From the NCBI GenBank assembly GCA_003151515.1, contig PLXS01000041.1, forward strand, positions 1 through 64,000: a DNA stretch of 64,000 bases, read 5' to 3'. The notes under the pieces were generated by a model, which saw nothing but the letters and a program-made list of their open reading frames with translations, did not search any database and was not told where the DNA came from. This stretch comes from Opitutaceae bacterium. Its GTDB lineage: Bacteria; Verrucomicrobiota; Verrucomicrobiia; Opitutales; Opitutaceae. Position 1 is the stretch's first letter. Each line of letters opens with the position of its first letter. The position numbers and the translations under genes are program-made. Below, piece after piece: positions 38,674-47,999 of the stretch.

Positions 38674-39167
38674 CTAGTGCTCAAGGACAAAGACCGGATA
38701 GTTGCGATACCCAAGGAAGAAATTGCCCGTGGTGAGGTTACCGTCGTCGAGCTTGCGGTCGATGTCGGAGAGCTGGTTCGAGTCGGACGAGACGGCATTG
38801 TTCAGCGTGGAGGCGATGATGATCACCGCCGCGTAGCGGCCGCCCGCCTGCGGGCTCTGGGTCGCGAATTGGTAGTTGCCCCCGATCGGGGTCGTGCGGC
38901 TCCAGTTCGTCTGGCTCAGGTAGCCGTCCATGCCCGGGGGGAACACCCCCGGGGCCCCGCCGCCCGGGGGCCAGTCGCCGTGCTCCTGGGCATAGGCCTG
39001 GAAGGCGCCCGAGTAGACGCGCAAGTCATTCATCACCGCGCTGCTGCGCGCGCTGATCATGTTCTTCTTGAGCTGCGGCACCGCGACCGCGGCCAACATG
39101 CCGATGATCAGCACGACCACCGCCAGCTCAAGCAGCGTGAATCCGGCCTCGCGGCCGGATTCGTCAT
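38674..39167 (-). CDS. Type IV pilin-like prepilin with unresolved start codon
   Basis: The frame carries the prepilin signature: Gly followed by FTLLE with Glu at mature position 5 and a hydrophobic helix (LAVVVLIIGMLAAVAVP). A 130-residue globular part follows, with PPGG and Asn-rich loops, as in GspG- or PilA-like proteins. The open frame has no ATG, GTG or TTG near the expected start; the first options are TTG codons about 50 residues upstream, inside tolC. An ATG at 39167, overlapping the tolC stop as ATGA, is one base out of phase with the pilin. A missing base just after it would restore an ideal start. Confidence 0.75.
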
Positions 39168-40678
39168 TCCGGAAGGTTGATTCTGTAAAGCTGCAGGGAG
39201 CTCCCCTCGAGGAAACGCAGGTCTGCGATCGCCAAGAGCAGAGATACCTTCGCCTGCAGCTCACTGACGCGGGCGGTTTCAAGCGTGTTTTGAGCTTGGA
39301 GCACAAGGTAGCTTGTTGCAAGACCGGCGTCGAATTCGGCCTTCTGCAGCTCGTACGCCTTCTCCGCGAACCGGGTCTCCTCGGCCGAGGAGCGCACGCT
39401 CGCGTTGCTCGTCTCGACCGCGCGCACGGCGGCGCGCACCTGCACCACGAGGTTCTGGTCGGCCTGGTCGTAGACGACCTCCTGGCTGCGCACGTTGTCG
39501 AGGGCCTGGCGGTAGAGCGCTCGGTTGGCCTTCATGCCCCAGGGCACGCTCACGGTGACGCCCGCGTTCCAGTTGTAGCCGGACCAGGCGCCGGTGACCG
39601 ACTGGCTGGCGGTCGCCGCGTACGAGTTGTACCCCAGCCCGCCGTTCACGTTGAGCTCCGGCAACGTGTTGCGCTTCGCCTTGAGCGCGGCGAGCTTGAA
39701 CTGGTCGATGGTCGCCTGCGCGACGGCGAGGTTTGGCCCGCTCTCCCTCGCGAGCTTGTAGGAGCGTGCGAAGGACACCTCGGGCTCGCCGATATCGGGG
39801 AAGGCCACGTTGCCCACGCTCGTCTTGAACTCGCGGTCGCCGAGCAGCTGCAGCAGCTGGTCCTCGCTGTTGTGCACGGACTGCTCGTCCAGGATCAGCT
39901 GGTTCTGCGCCGTGGCGACGCCCGCCCTCGCGTTCATGACGTCGAGGTCGGTCAGGACCCCGGTCTGGCGCTTGACCGTGTTCTCGTCGAGCAGCTGCTG
40001 CGCCTGGCGCAGCGTGTCCTGCGCGACCTTGTACTGCTCCCGCTGGTAGAGCAGGTTGTAGTAGGTCGTCTCCACGTTGTAGATGATCGTGAGGACCGTG
40101 CTCTTGAAGTTCAGGTTCGAGATGCGCACGCCGAGGCGCGCGGACTCGATTGCCGCCCGGTTGTAGTCCGTCCCGGCGCCCTGCAGAAGGGGCTGCGCGA
40201 CGGAGATGGACGCCGTGCTGCCGAACGCGGGGTTCGGCAGGGTGTAGGCCGGGTTGTAGTCGGAGCGCACCAGGTTGTAGCTCGCCGTCACGGTCGCTCC
40301 CGTCAGCAGGGTGTCGTTCACGGAGAGGGCCGCGCTGTCGAAGCTCGCGTAGGGCAGCACGCCCAGCGCCTCCTCGTTCACCGGCGTCACCGTGACCTGG
40401 CGGCCCCCCGTGAAGCCGAACACCGGCTCGAACACCGCCTTCTGGATCTCGACCGAATCGGAGGCCTCCAGGACGTTGAACTGCTGGATCCTGACCGTGA
40501 AGTTGCGCCCCAGGGCGAGGCCGATGCAGTTCTGCAGCGAGACCTCCCCCTCAAGGTTGATGGGCGTCAGGGCCTCACCGGTGGCGGGGGCGGCGGGGGG
40601 GGCGTCGCCTGCCAGGAGGGCTGGCGCGAGCAAAAGGCATAGCAATGCGGCGCCTGCGGGAGCAATGGGTCGTGACAT
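39164..40678 (-). CDS. TolC-family outer membrane efflux protein
   Basis: This 504-residue protein starts with a signal peptide (residues 1-23). It then shows the TolC repeat pattern: an N-terminal LQNCIGLALGRNFTVRI segment and long amphipathic helices around residues 145-240 and 350-480, with beta-rich inserts. Length and helix/strand order fit an outer-membrane factor. It would form the exit duct of a type I secretion or RND/MFP efflux system. No membrane-fusion or inner-membrane pump gene is next to it. The stop overlaps the expected prepilin start, so it leads a three-gene run with the prepilin and the single-TM protein. Confidence 0.9.
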   Translation of the reverse strand: MSRPIAPAGAALLCLLLAPALLAGDAPPAAPATGEALTPINLEGEVSLQNCIGLALGRNFTVRIQQFNVLEASDSVEIQKAVFEPVFGFTGGRQVTVTPVNEEALGVLPYASFDSAALSVNDTLLTGATVTASYNLVRSDYNPAYTLPNPAFGSTASISVAQPLLQGAGTDYNRAAIESARLGVRISNLNFKSTVLTIIYNVETTYYNLLYQREQYKVAQDTLRQAQQLLDENTVKRQTGVLTDLDVMNARAGVATAQNQLILDEQSVHNSEDQLLQLLGDREFKTSVGNVAFPDIGEPEVSFARSYKLARESGPNLAVAQATIDQFKLAALKAKRNTLPELNVNGGLGYNSYAATASQSVTGAWSGYNWNAGVTVSVPWGMKANRALYRQALDNVRSQEVVYDQADQNLVVQVRAAVRAVETSNASVRSSAEETRFAEKAYELQKAEFDAGLATSYLVLQAQNTLETARVSELQAKVSLLLAIADLRFLEGSSLQLYRINLPE

Positions 40679-40814
40679 CGGAGGGAGATAGGGAACTGTT
40701 ACGCCTTAATCAACACGCACGGGCGCCCCAAAGTTACTCTTTTTCTACGTGCGGCGCGCCGGACAGCCGTTGCGGTCAAAAGCCGGGGTTGAGCGGCGCG
40801 CGGGGCGCTTGAGG

Positions 40815-42467
40815 CTACTTGACCGAGGCTTCCATGCGCTTGACCTCGCGGTCCACGACGTCGGTCAGGATCCCGGCCGAGTCGGTCTGCGCAAACGTCA
40901 TCGCGAGCTGGGCCCAGACCTGCATGAACCTCGGGTTGGAGGGGTCCACGGCCGGAGGCTTCTTGTCCGCCGCGTACACGAAGAGCCCCTTCTCCGCCGT
41001 CGGCTGCATGGCCGACACGGCGCCCTTGTCGAGGTTCTCCAGGGCGTTGAAGACCGACGGATCAAGCCCCTGGGGCATGGTCCTCAGGGTGAACGGGGGG
41101 TAGCTCCTCACGGCCAGCTTGACGGGGCCCGCGGCCTCCGTGGCGGCCTTCTCGAAGGGCTCGCCGGACTTCAGGCGCTTGTCGACCGCCGCCTTGAACG
41201 TCTGGCCGAACTCGATGAAGCGCCTGCGCTTCTCGGCGTCGAAAGCGTCAGCCACGACCTTGTCGCGCACCTCCGCCAGGAGGGGCTCGCGCGAAGGCAG
41301 GGACTCCTTCCAGATGAGGACGAGCGCGCCGTTCTCCGTGGGGATCCCCTCGGAGTAGAACCGGCTGGCGCTCAGCTCGAAGGCCGCCTTGGCGACCTCG
41401 CGCGACCCGCCGAGCTCCGCCGGGCCCGCCTCCAGGGTGAAGGGGGCCAGGCTTCGCGTCTTGAGGCCGTGTGAGGAGAGGTACGAGTCGAGGGACGCGC
41501 CCCGCGAGACCTTGCCGTCGTAGATGGCGTACGCGAAGTCCGACGCCGCCTTGATCGAGGACCGCTTGGCCTTCTCAAGGAGCAGGGCGGCCTTCACCTG
41601 CGGCTGCACGGCGGCGAAGTCGGCGGCCGGGTCGGCCTTCACAAGCGGGGACTTGGCCGATGCCGGCTTCGGGAAGCGCGCGGGGTTCGCGGCATAGAAG
41701 TCGCGGACCTCCCCATCGGTGGCGCTCATCTGGGGCACGTACGCCTCGGCCGGGAACTCCACGCAGTCCGCCGACACCCGGGGAGCTATCGTGTAGCGGA
41801 AGGCATTTTCCGTGAAAAACTTGGCTATGTCGGACTCCGACGGCTTAACACCCGGGTCGAACGCGGCATAGTCGACCGTGGCCGTCGAAACGCTCCAGAC
41901 GGTGTCGCCCTTGACCAGGACCTCGACCACGTCGCGCGGCATCACGTATCCGGGGCCGGCGAGGTACATCTCGACCTTGTTCACGCGCACGTCCTCGGAG
42001 AGGATCCGCACGATGTCGGCCTGCGTGACGGGGCTGCGCGTGGTGAGCGACGTGCGGAAGGAGTCGTAGCGCGCCACGTCGAACCTGCCGTCCGAGTTGC
42101 GGAACATCCGCAGGCTCTGGATGAAGTCCTTGAGCTCGGCGGGGGTCGCCTGCGGGATGTGCATCTCGTCGGCAAAGTGCAGCGCGGCGAGCCGGTGGAA
42201 CGCGTAGTACTGCATCTGGTCCGCGGAGACCTGGCCGGCGTACTTGAGCGTCGCGCTCAGGCGCGCGTCCTCGCCGATGCGGTCTTTCTCCTCCTGGGAT
42301 GCAAGGTTGTAGCCGAAGAAGTTCTGCGTCACGGCCCTGTGCTCGGCGCGGCCGATCCCGGGGGTCGAGCCGATCGTGAAGACGAACGACAGGACGGTGA
42401 CCGCCAGGACGATCGCAAAGATGACCTGGAAGTGGTGCTGGAACGTGCGCTGGATCCAAGAAATCAT
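40815..42467 (-). CDS. SurA/PpiD-like periplasmic chaperone without a PPIase domain
   Basis: This 550-residue protein has a cytoplasmic stub, one N-terminal helix (about residues 14-32) and a long periplasmic part. The N-terminal periplasmic region (about 40-190) matches the SurA_N/PpiD-type chaperone domain: FHRLAALHFADEMHIP and SLRMFRNSDGRFDVARYDSF. The usual PpiC parvulin motifs are not visible in the rest, although repeated VRDFYAANPARF-like helices follow. It probably binds unfolded outer membrane proteins. The upstream YihY gene is on the same strand, 50 bases away. Confidence 0.8.
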   Translation of the reverse strand: MISWIQRTFQHHFQVIFAIVLAVTVLSFVFTIGSTPGIGRAEHRAVTQNFFGYNLASQEEKDRIGEDARLSATLKYAGQVSADQMQYYAFHRLAALHFADEMHIPQATPAELKDFIQSLRMFRNSDGRFDVARYDSFRTSLTTRSPVTQADIVRILSEDVRVNKVEMYLAGPGYVMPRDVVEVLVKGDTVWSVSTATVDYAAFDPGVKPSESDIAKFFTENAFRYTIAPRVSADCVEFPAEAYVPQMSATDGEVRDFYAANPARFPKPASAKSPLVKADPAADFAAVQPQVKAALLLEKAKRSSIKAASDFAYAIYDGKVSRGASLDSYLSSHGLKTRSLAPFTLEAGPAELGGSREVAKAAFELSASRFYSEGIPTENGALVLIWKESLPSREPLLAEVRDKVVADAFDAEKRRRFIEFGQTFKAAVDKRLKSGEPFEKAATEAAGPVKLAVRSYPPFTLRTMPQGLDPSVFNALENLDKGAVSAMQPTAEKGLFVYAADKKPPAVDPSNPRFMQVWAQLAMTFAQTDSAGILTDVVDREVKRMEASVK

Positions 42468-42517
42468 GGGTGTAAAAGGGTCAGGAGGCTAGATTACGCG
42501 CCGGGGGTGGCAACGCT

Positions 42518-43936
42518 TTATTTGCCGGCGGCCTCGGCGCACAGGAGATCCTCGACCGACCGGTTGAAGATCGCCTCCTTGCCTACGCCCTCCAGGGCGG
42601 TCCCGAAGCTCTTGACGATGGGGTCGCTCCACCCGAGCGAATCGCCCCCCGGGTCGGCCCCGTGGTTGTCGGCGGCCGCCTTGAACCGCAGCAGGCTTAT
42701 CTCGGACAGCGGCCGGGCGGGCCTGTAGCCGTCCTCCGTCGAGGCGCTGCCGGGCGGCGAGGGCACCTGCGCGACGAACCCGAGGTCGATGATCAGGTTG
42801 AGGCACTCGTTGAGCACCTGGGCGGGCAGCCTCACGGAGGCGGACAGCTCGGAGGCCGAGATCGGGGGTCCCCCCGCGTGGAAGCGCCGGCATATGGCCA
42901 TCAGGACCGCGAGCGACAGTCGCTCGCGGTTGGCGGAGCTCAGGTGGCTCCACGCAAGCTTGCTCTCGCGCACGTCGACGTTCTGGACGGCGTAGCTGAT
43001 CTGGCCCCCGATCAGCACGATCAGCCAGAAGACGTACAGGCCGAAGACGAGCACCGGTATGATCCCCAGCGAGCCGAACAGGCTCTTGGTGAGGAGCACG
43101 CGGCGCAGGTAGAGGAACTGCAGGTAGTTGTTCGCCGTCAGGAGCAGGGCGACGACCACGGCCCCCGTCAGGGCGGCCGACCAGCGCACCCTGGTGTTGG
43201 GGATCGCCCTGTAGAACGCCGCGAGGACGGCCACCAGGAGCACGAAGGAGGCGACCGGCAGCGACCTCTTTATCATCCGCACGATCTCGCCGCCGAAGGG
43301 CAGCCTCTCGACGACGACGTTAAGGAACGGGCCGGCCCCGACGAGCGTCACGGCCGCGAAGAAGATGACCCCGCCCAGGGTGACGAGCGCCCAGTAGAAG
43401 ACGAAGCGCATGAGTATCGTGCGGCCCCGCCGCACGCCCCAGATGTCGTTGAAGACGTCCTCAATCGACTTGAACAGGAAAAGGACGACCAAGACCAGGG
43501 AGACCGCGCCGACCCAGCCGACCGTGCTCGAGCGCGCGCCCGTGATGAAGCCGTTGAGGAGCGCGACGAGCTCCGGGTTCACGCTCACGGGCCCGGCGCC
43601 CCCGTGGTAGTCGTACTGGTTCAGCTGGGGGGCGACGAAGCTTATGAGGCGCTGCAGGAGGTCGACGGCGAGGTGGGGGTTGCGCCCGCCGAAGACCGTG
43701 GAGGCGACCAGGATCGCGATCGCGGTCAGGGGCCCCAGGCCCAGCATCGAGCTGAAGCTAAGGTCGGCGGCCCGGCTCACCGCCTTTGTCTGGCCGAAGG
43801 TGGCCCATGAGATCGACACCATCCGAAGGAAGGCGTAGAGGCAGCCCTTGGGCGAGCGGTCCGACCGGAGGGTCGTCTGCCAGATGTCCTTCTGCCAGAC
43901 GCGTGCGAGCGTCGAACGAAAGCCCTGCGGCGGCAT
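42518..43936 (-). CDS. YihY/BrkB-family membrane protein with C-terminal winged-helix-like domain
   Basis: This 472-residue protein has about six hydrophobic helices (residues 60-330) and the family features ADLSFSSMLGLGPL, TVGWVGAVSLVLVVLFLFKSIE and FGLYVFWLIVLIGGQI. YihY proteins were once mislabelled ribonuclease BN; their function is not settled. A C-terminal soluble extension (about 345-472) contains a region like a winged helix (SASELSASVRLPAQVLNECL). Such an extension is not part of short YihY proteins. It lies 9 bases after the GYF_2 gene. Confidence 0.85.
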   Translation of the reverse strand: MPPQGFRSTLARVWQKDIWQTTLRSDRSPKGCLYAFLRMVSISWATFGQTKAVSRAADLSFSSMLGLGPLTAIAILVASTVFGGRNPHLAVDLLQRLISFVAPQLNQYDYHGGAGPVSVNPELVALLNGFITGARSSTVGWVGAVSLVLVVLFLFKSIEDVFNDIWGVRRGRTILMRFVFYWALVTLGGVIFFAAVTLVGAGPFLNVVVERLPFGGEIVRMIKRSLPVASFVLLVAVLAAFYRAIPNTRVRWSAALTGAVVVALLLTANNYLQFLYLRRVLLTKSLFGSLGIIPVLVFGLYVFWLIVLIGGQISYAVQNVDVRESKLAWSHLSSANRERLSLAVLMAICRRFHAGGPPISASELSASVRLPAQVLNECLNLIIDLGFVAQVPSPPGSASTEDGYRPARPLSEISLLRFKAAADNHGADPGGDSLGWSDPIVKSFGTALEGVGKEAIFNRSVEDLLCAEAAGK

Positions 43937-43945
43937 CTCGGGCGC

Positions 43946-44695
43946 TCAGACGGAGAGCAGGAAGTACGAGGCCCCGGCCATGCCCGCGAGCCCGAGGCCC
44001 GCGGCGATGGTCACGGGGAGCATCTCCACCCAGACCGTGGAGAAGTACAGGCCGACGGCGCCGGCCGCGGCGGCGAGCATGGAGAGCATGTGGCCCTGCG
44101 CGAAGAAGACGAAGCCGAAGAGGCCGAGCCCGGCCGCCGCCCTGAACCGCACGACCGGGTAGAAGCTGACGACGCCCAGGCCGAGCATCGTGGCGATGAA
44201 CACGTCGGCTGCGCCGAGGAAGACGAGGGGCTGGTCGAGGATCTTGCCGAGGTCGAGCGCCGTGATGGCGTCGGCGGCGGGGAGGATCTCGCCGGCCGCG
44301 GCGAGAGCGAGGCAAACCACGGCGGACCACATGCCGATTCGCGCCGCGTTCGCCTGGGCGATGGCGGGGTCGATCTTGTCCTTGGTCTCGGCGGTCCTCC
44401 CCTCGGCGCCGGCCAGCATCTCCTCGACCGTGATCGGGGGAAGAGCGTCCGCGGCGCGCACCTGCGGCAGGGACTCGCGTATCTTCATGCGCAGCTTGCG
44501 CTTCTCCGGGAACAGGGCGTTTCGCAGCTCGTCGTTCGCCCCTATCGCCGCCCAGTCCTCGACGGACGGGTCGTACCAGAGGGTCTCGAAGGAGACCTGG
44601 CCCGTCTCCGCAAGAGAGGACAGCTGCTCAAGGTTGAAGGGACCACGAGCCTCGGTCTCCGACGCCTCGCGAATGTAGATCTCCTGCGTGGCCAT
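43946..44695 (-). CDS. GYF_2-domain membrane protein
   Basis: From ATG 44695 this 249-residue protein starts with a GYF_2 domain (residues 4-55: a GPFNLEQL turn, then FETLWYDPSVEDW). These domains bind Pro-rich or adaptor sequences in the cytoplasm. A charged linker and four hydrophobic helices (about 125-248) follow. Its partner and function are unknown. It shares an operon with the YihY-like gene. Confidence 0.8.
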   Translation of the reverse strand: MATQEIYIREASETEARGPFNLEQLSSLAETGQVSFETLWYDPSVEDWAAIGANDELRNALFPEKRKLRMKIRESLPQVRAADALPPITVEEMLAGAEGRTAETKDKIDPAIAQANAARIGMWSAVVCLALAAAGEILPAADAITALDLGKILDQPLVFLGAADVFIATMLGLGVVSFYPVVRFRAAAGLGLFGFVFFAQGHMLSMLAAAAGAVGLYFSTVWVEMLPVTIAAGLGLAGMAGASYFLLSV

Positions 44696-44746
44696 GCGCG
44701 GGGGTAGGGTGGTCGGGCGCCGCCCCGGCGGCAAGCGCGATTTGAA

Positions 44747-46504
44747 TCACATGCGCCCGAGGGTGCGTAGCCCGAGAAGGCCAAGGCCGGTCTCCATGAC
44801 CAGGAGCGTCCTCGAGCACAGCATGAGCCTGCGGGCGCGCACGACCGGGTCGTCCACGATCACCTTGTCGGCGCCGTAGAAGGTGCTGAACTCCCCGGCG
44901 AGCTCGTAGAGGTACAGGCAGAGGAAGTGCGGGCTCAGGGTCTCGGTCGCGAGCCTGACCGAGTCGGCGAACTTGAGGAGCTTGCGCGCAAGGGCGGCCT
45001 CGCCGGGCGTCGCGGGCGCGTCGGCGGCCGCCTCCGCCGCGGGGTCGGGGCACTCGAGCCCCCCCTTGCGGAAGATCGAGCGGATCCGAGCCAGGGCGTA
45101 CAGGAGGTAGGCCGCCGTGTTGCCCTCGAGCGAAATCATCTTTTCCCACGAGAAGACGTAGTCGCTCGAGCGGTTCTGCGACAGGTCCGCGTACTGGACG
45201 CTTCCGACGCCGACGACCTCGGCGATCGCGCGGCGCTCGTCCTCGGGGAACTCGGGGCTCTTCTTGGTCACCAGGTCGAACGCTCGCTCGGCCGCCTCGT
45301 CCAGCAGGTCGCGCAGCCTGACGTTGTCGCCGGTTCGCGTCCTCAAGGGCTTGCCGTTCTCGCCCAGGACCGTCCCGAAGTCGACGTGCTCGAGCCTGGG
45401 CAGCGCCCGCCCGGTCCTCTCGAACCACTTGCGCGCCGTGAGGAAGAGCTGCTCGAAGTGGTCCGACTGGCGTTTGTCGACCACGTAGAGGATCACGCCG
45501 GCGCGGAAGTGCTCGCAGCGGTACAGGATCGTCGCCAGGTCCGTCGTCGCGTAGTTGGCCGCCCCGTCGGACTTGCGGACGATGAGCGGCTGGGTCTTGA
45601 ACCTCGGGTGCTCGGGGTGGAAGACGACCTGGGCCCCCTGGCTCTCCGAGGAGACGCCGCTCCCGGAGAGCCCGCTGTAGACGGCCTCGACCTTGTCGTT
45701 GTAGAAGCTCTCGCCCAGGGTCACGTCGAAGCGAATGCCGAGGCGCTCGTAGATCCCCTGGAAGGACGCCAGGCTCGCCTCGTTGATCCGCCTCCAGATC
45801 TCGGTGTTCGCGGCGTCGCCCGCCTGGAGCCTGACCAGTTCCGCGCGCGCCTCCTCCATGACCGCCGGGTCCGACTCCGCGGCCGCGTTGCCGAGCTTGT
45901 ACAGGCGCTCGAACTCCTCGAGCGGGTCGCGCCCGAGCGCGGGCCCGTCCAGGTGGCGCTTGTAGGCCCAGATCAGCTTGCCGTACTGGGTGCCCCAGTC
46001 GCCGACGTGGTTGTCGCGAACGACGCGCGCGCCCGTGAAGGAGACAAGCCTCGAGATGGCCTCGCCGATGACGGCCGAGCGCAGGTGCCCGACGTGCATC
46101 TGCTTGGCGCTGTTGGGCGAGCTGTAGTCGACGACCCAGGTCTCCCCGGCGTGGGCCGCGGCCGCTCCGCGCGCGAGGTCGTCCGGCGACGTGTGCGCCC
46201 TGAGCCAGGCGAGGAGCAGCGCCGGGCGCGCGGCGAAGTTGACGAAACCCGGCCCGGCGACCGACACATCGAAGGCCTCCCGAACGTCCGGGCCCAGCCG
46301 CGCGACGATCGCCTCGGCCAGGGGCCGCGGCGGCCGCCCCGCCTTCTTGGCCGCGGCAAGGACCCCGTTGGCCTGGAAATCCCCGTGCCTGGGGTCCGAC
46401 GTGCGTACCCCCGGCATGAAATCCCCGTCCGCAACGCCCGCGGCTGCCGCCGCCCCCCTAAGGGCGGCCTCGAGCTCCCCGATCATGTCAAAAGCAACAC
46501 GCAT
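44747..46504 (-). CDS. argS: Arginyl-tRNA synthetase
   Basis: This 585-residue class I synthetase starts at ATG 46504; ATG 46486 is an alternative. The signature HIGH-equivalent HVGHL is at residues 137-141, preceded by VVDYSSPNSAKQM. The DALR anticodon-binding C-terminal domain includes YLLYALARIRSI. As in many ArgRS enzymes no canonical KMSKS is evident. It charges tRNA-Arg. It is divergent from the pyrimidine phosphorylase gene. Confidence 0.97.
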   Translation of the reverse strand: MRVAFDMIGELEAALRGAAAAAGVADGDFMPGVRTSDPRHGDFQANGVLAAAKKAGRPPRPLAEAIVARLGPDVREAFDVSVAGPGFVNFAARPALLLAWLRAHTSPDDLARGAAAAHAGETWVVDYSSPNSAKQMHVGHLRSAVIGEAISRLVSFTGARVVRDNHVGDWGTQYGKLIWAYKRHLDGPALGRDPLEEFERLYKLGNAAAESDPAVMEEARAELVRLQAGDAANTEIWRRINEASLASFQGIYERLGIRFDVTLGESFYNDKVEAVYSGLSGSGVSSESQGAQVVFHPEHPRFKTQPLIVRKSDGAANYATTDLATILYRCEHFRAGVILYVVDKRQSDHFEQLFLTARKWFERTGRALPRLEHVDFGTVLGENGKPLRTRTGDNVRLRDLLDEAAERAFDLVTKKSPEFPEDERRAIAEVVGVGSVQYADLSQNRSSDYVFSWEKMISLEGNTAAYLLYALARIRSIFRKGGLECPDPAAEAAADAPATPGEAALARKLLKFADSVRLATETLSPHFLCLYLYELAGEFSTFYGADKVIVDDPVVRARRLMLCSRTLLVMETGLGLLGLRTLGRM

Positions 46505-46516
46505 CCAGGCACTTCA

Positions 46517-46534
46517 CCACCCCCTCGCCAAGGG
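46517..46534. promoter_or_regulatory. Inverted repeat between divergent argS and deoA
   Basis: CACCCC and GGGGTG arms flank an 8-base loop-like spacer in the short gap between the two divergent starts. It may be an operator or a leader hairpin. Arm length is six bases, so chance is possible in GC-rich DNA. Confidence 0.3.
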
Positions 46535-46642
46535 GTGCAAGCGTGTAGTCTATGCGCCGTTTTGGCTCGACATTTTCATTGGAGGATGTTGGCTCGTACG
46601 CTTACCCGTCCCCCGGGGCCCTCTTTCCCGCTGATCAACTCC

Positions 46643-47989
46643 ATGACGAGCAAACGCACCATACCGGCAAGGCGCTTCATCAAGCCTACGTTTAACTTCT
46701 TGATTGAGAAGAAGAGGGACGGGGGCGAATTCACGCAGGAGGAGATTCGATACATCATTGACAGCACGCTGGACGGCGAGATGCCGCTCCACCAGCTGGC
46801 CGCGCTGGCCATGGCGATCTACTTCTCGGGGATGTCGGCGCAGGAGACGGCGGACCTCACCGAGGAGATGATGCTATCAGGGGAGGTAATAGACCTCTCG
46901 CACATCGCCAAGCCCAAGATCGACAAGTACTCCACGGGCGGGGTGGGCGACAAGACGGCCTTGGTCCTCGTCCCCCTGGCCATGGCCTCGGGCGTCGTCG
47001 TCCCGATGATGTGCGGGGTCGAGCACGACTACGTCATCAACACCTTGGAGAAGCTCGCGGCGATCCCCGGCTTCAAGGGGCACCAGACAAACGAGCAGTT
47101 TGCCGCGCAGCTTGCGAAGATCGGCGGCGCCATCGTCGCGCAGAACGAGGACCTGGCCCCGGCCGACGCCAAGCTCTACGAATTGCGCCGCGACACGGGC
47201 ACCATCCCGAGCCTTCCGCTTATCACGGGCAGCGTCCTCTCCAAGAAGCTGGCGGAGGGCGCCGAGGGGCTCGTGATCGACGTGAAATGGGGCAACGGTT
47301 CGTTCATCAAGGACTTGGAGCAGGCCAAGCAGCTCGCGCGCTCGATGACCCGGGTTGGGCGCTCCATGAAGCGCCGCTGCGTGGCCCTCGTCACCGACAT
47401 GAACCAGCCGCTCGGCGACTCGGTCGGCACGGCGCTCGAGGTGAAGGAGGCGATCCAGCTGCTTAGGGGCGCGGGCCCCGAGGACGTGAAGGAGCTCGTC
47501 CTGAAGCTCGGCATGGAGATCGTCCGGCTGGCCGGCGTCGCCGGCTCGACGCTATCGGCGAAGCAGACGGTCCAGCGCCACCTCACCGACGGATCGGCCC
47601 TCGAGAAGTTCAAGGAGCTCGTCAGGGCCCAGGGCGGCGACACCAGCTTCATAGACCACCCGGAGAAATTCCCGCAGGCGCGCCACATCCGCAAGCTGCC
47701 GGCGCCCAAGCGCGGCTACGTCCACACCATCAACGCGGCCATGATCGCCCGGGGGGTGCACCTCCTCGGCGCCGGCAAGGAGAACGCGCACGACAAGATC
47801 GACCATTCGGTCGGCGTCTCCGAGATCAAGAAGGTCGGCACCCAGGTGAAGCAGGGCGAACCCCTGATGATGATCCATTACAACGACGAGGCCAAGCTCG
47901 AGCTGGCGCTTGAGTACTTCAAGAACGCCTACCGCCTCGCGCCGAAGCGCCCGACGCCGCCCCCGGCGATCGTTGAGCGCGTGGCCTGA
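46643..47989 (+). CDS. deoA: Pyrimidine-nucleoside (thymidine) phosphorylase
   Basis: From ATG 46643 (MTSKRTIPA) this is a 448-residue protein. Features include FLIEKKRDGGEFTQEE, the phosphate-binding KYSTGGVGDKTAL and the ALAMAIYFSGM helix, all as in DeoA/Pdp. The C-terminal PYNP domain is present. It splits thymidine or uridine with phosphate into base and deoxyribose- or ribose-1-phosphate. Whether thymidine or uridine is preferred cannot be read from the sequence. In-frame ATG 46586 and TTG 46589 follow a GGAGG and would add 18-19 residues. Confidence 0.93.
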   Translation: MTSKRTIPARRFIKPTFNFLIEKKRDGGEFTQEEIRYIIDSTLDGEMPLHQLAALAMAIYFSGMSAQETADLTEEMMLSGEVIDLSHIAKPKIDKYSTGGVGDKTALVLVPLAMASGVVVPMMCGVEHDYVINTLEKLAAIPGFKGHQTNEQFAAQLAKIGGAIVAQNEDLAPADAKLYELRRDTGTIPSLPLITGSVLSKKLAEGAEGLVIDVKWGNGSFIKDLEQAKQLARSMTRVGRSMKRRCVALVTDMNQPLGDSVGTALEVKEAIQLLRGAGPEDVKELVLKLGMEIVRLAGVAGSTLSAKQTVQRHLTDGSALEKFKELVRAQGGDTSFIDHPEKFPQARHIRKLPAPKRGYVHTINAAMIARGVHLLGAGKENAHDKIDHSVGVSEIKKVGTQVKQGEPLMMIHYNDEAKLELALEYFKNAYRLAPKRPTPPPAIVERVA

Positions 47990-47999
47990 GCGCCCGCCC

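Noticed and set aside
44927-46642. 500-codon extension upstream of the deoA start in the same frame
   Set aside because: It is antisense to argS and has no conserved block. The conserved phosphorylase begins near 46643.
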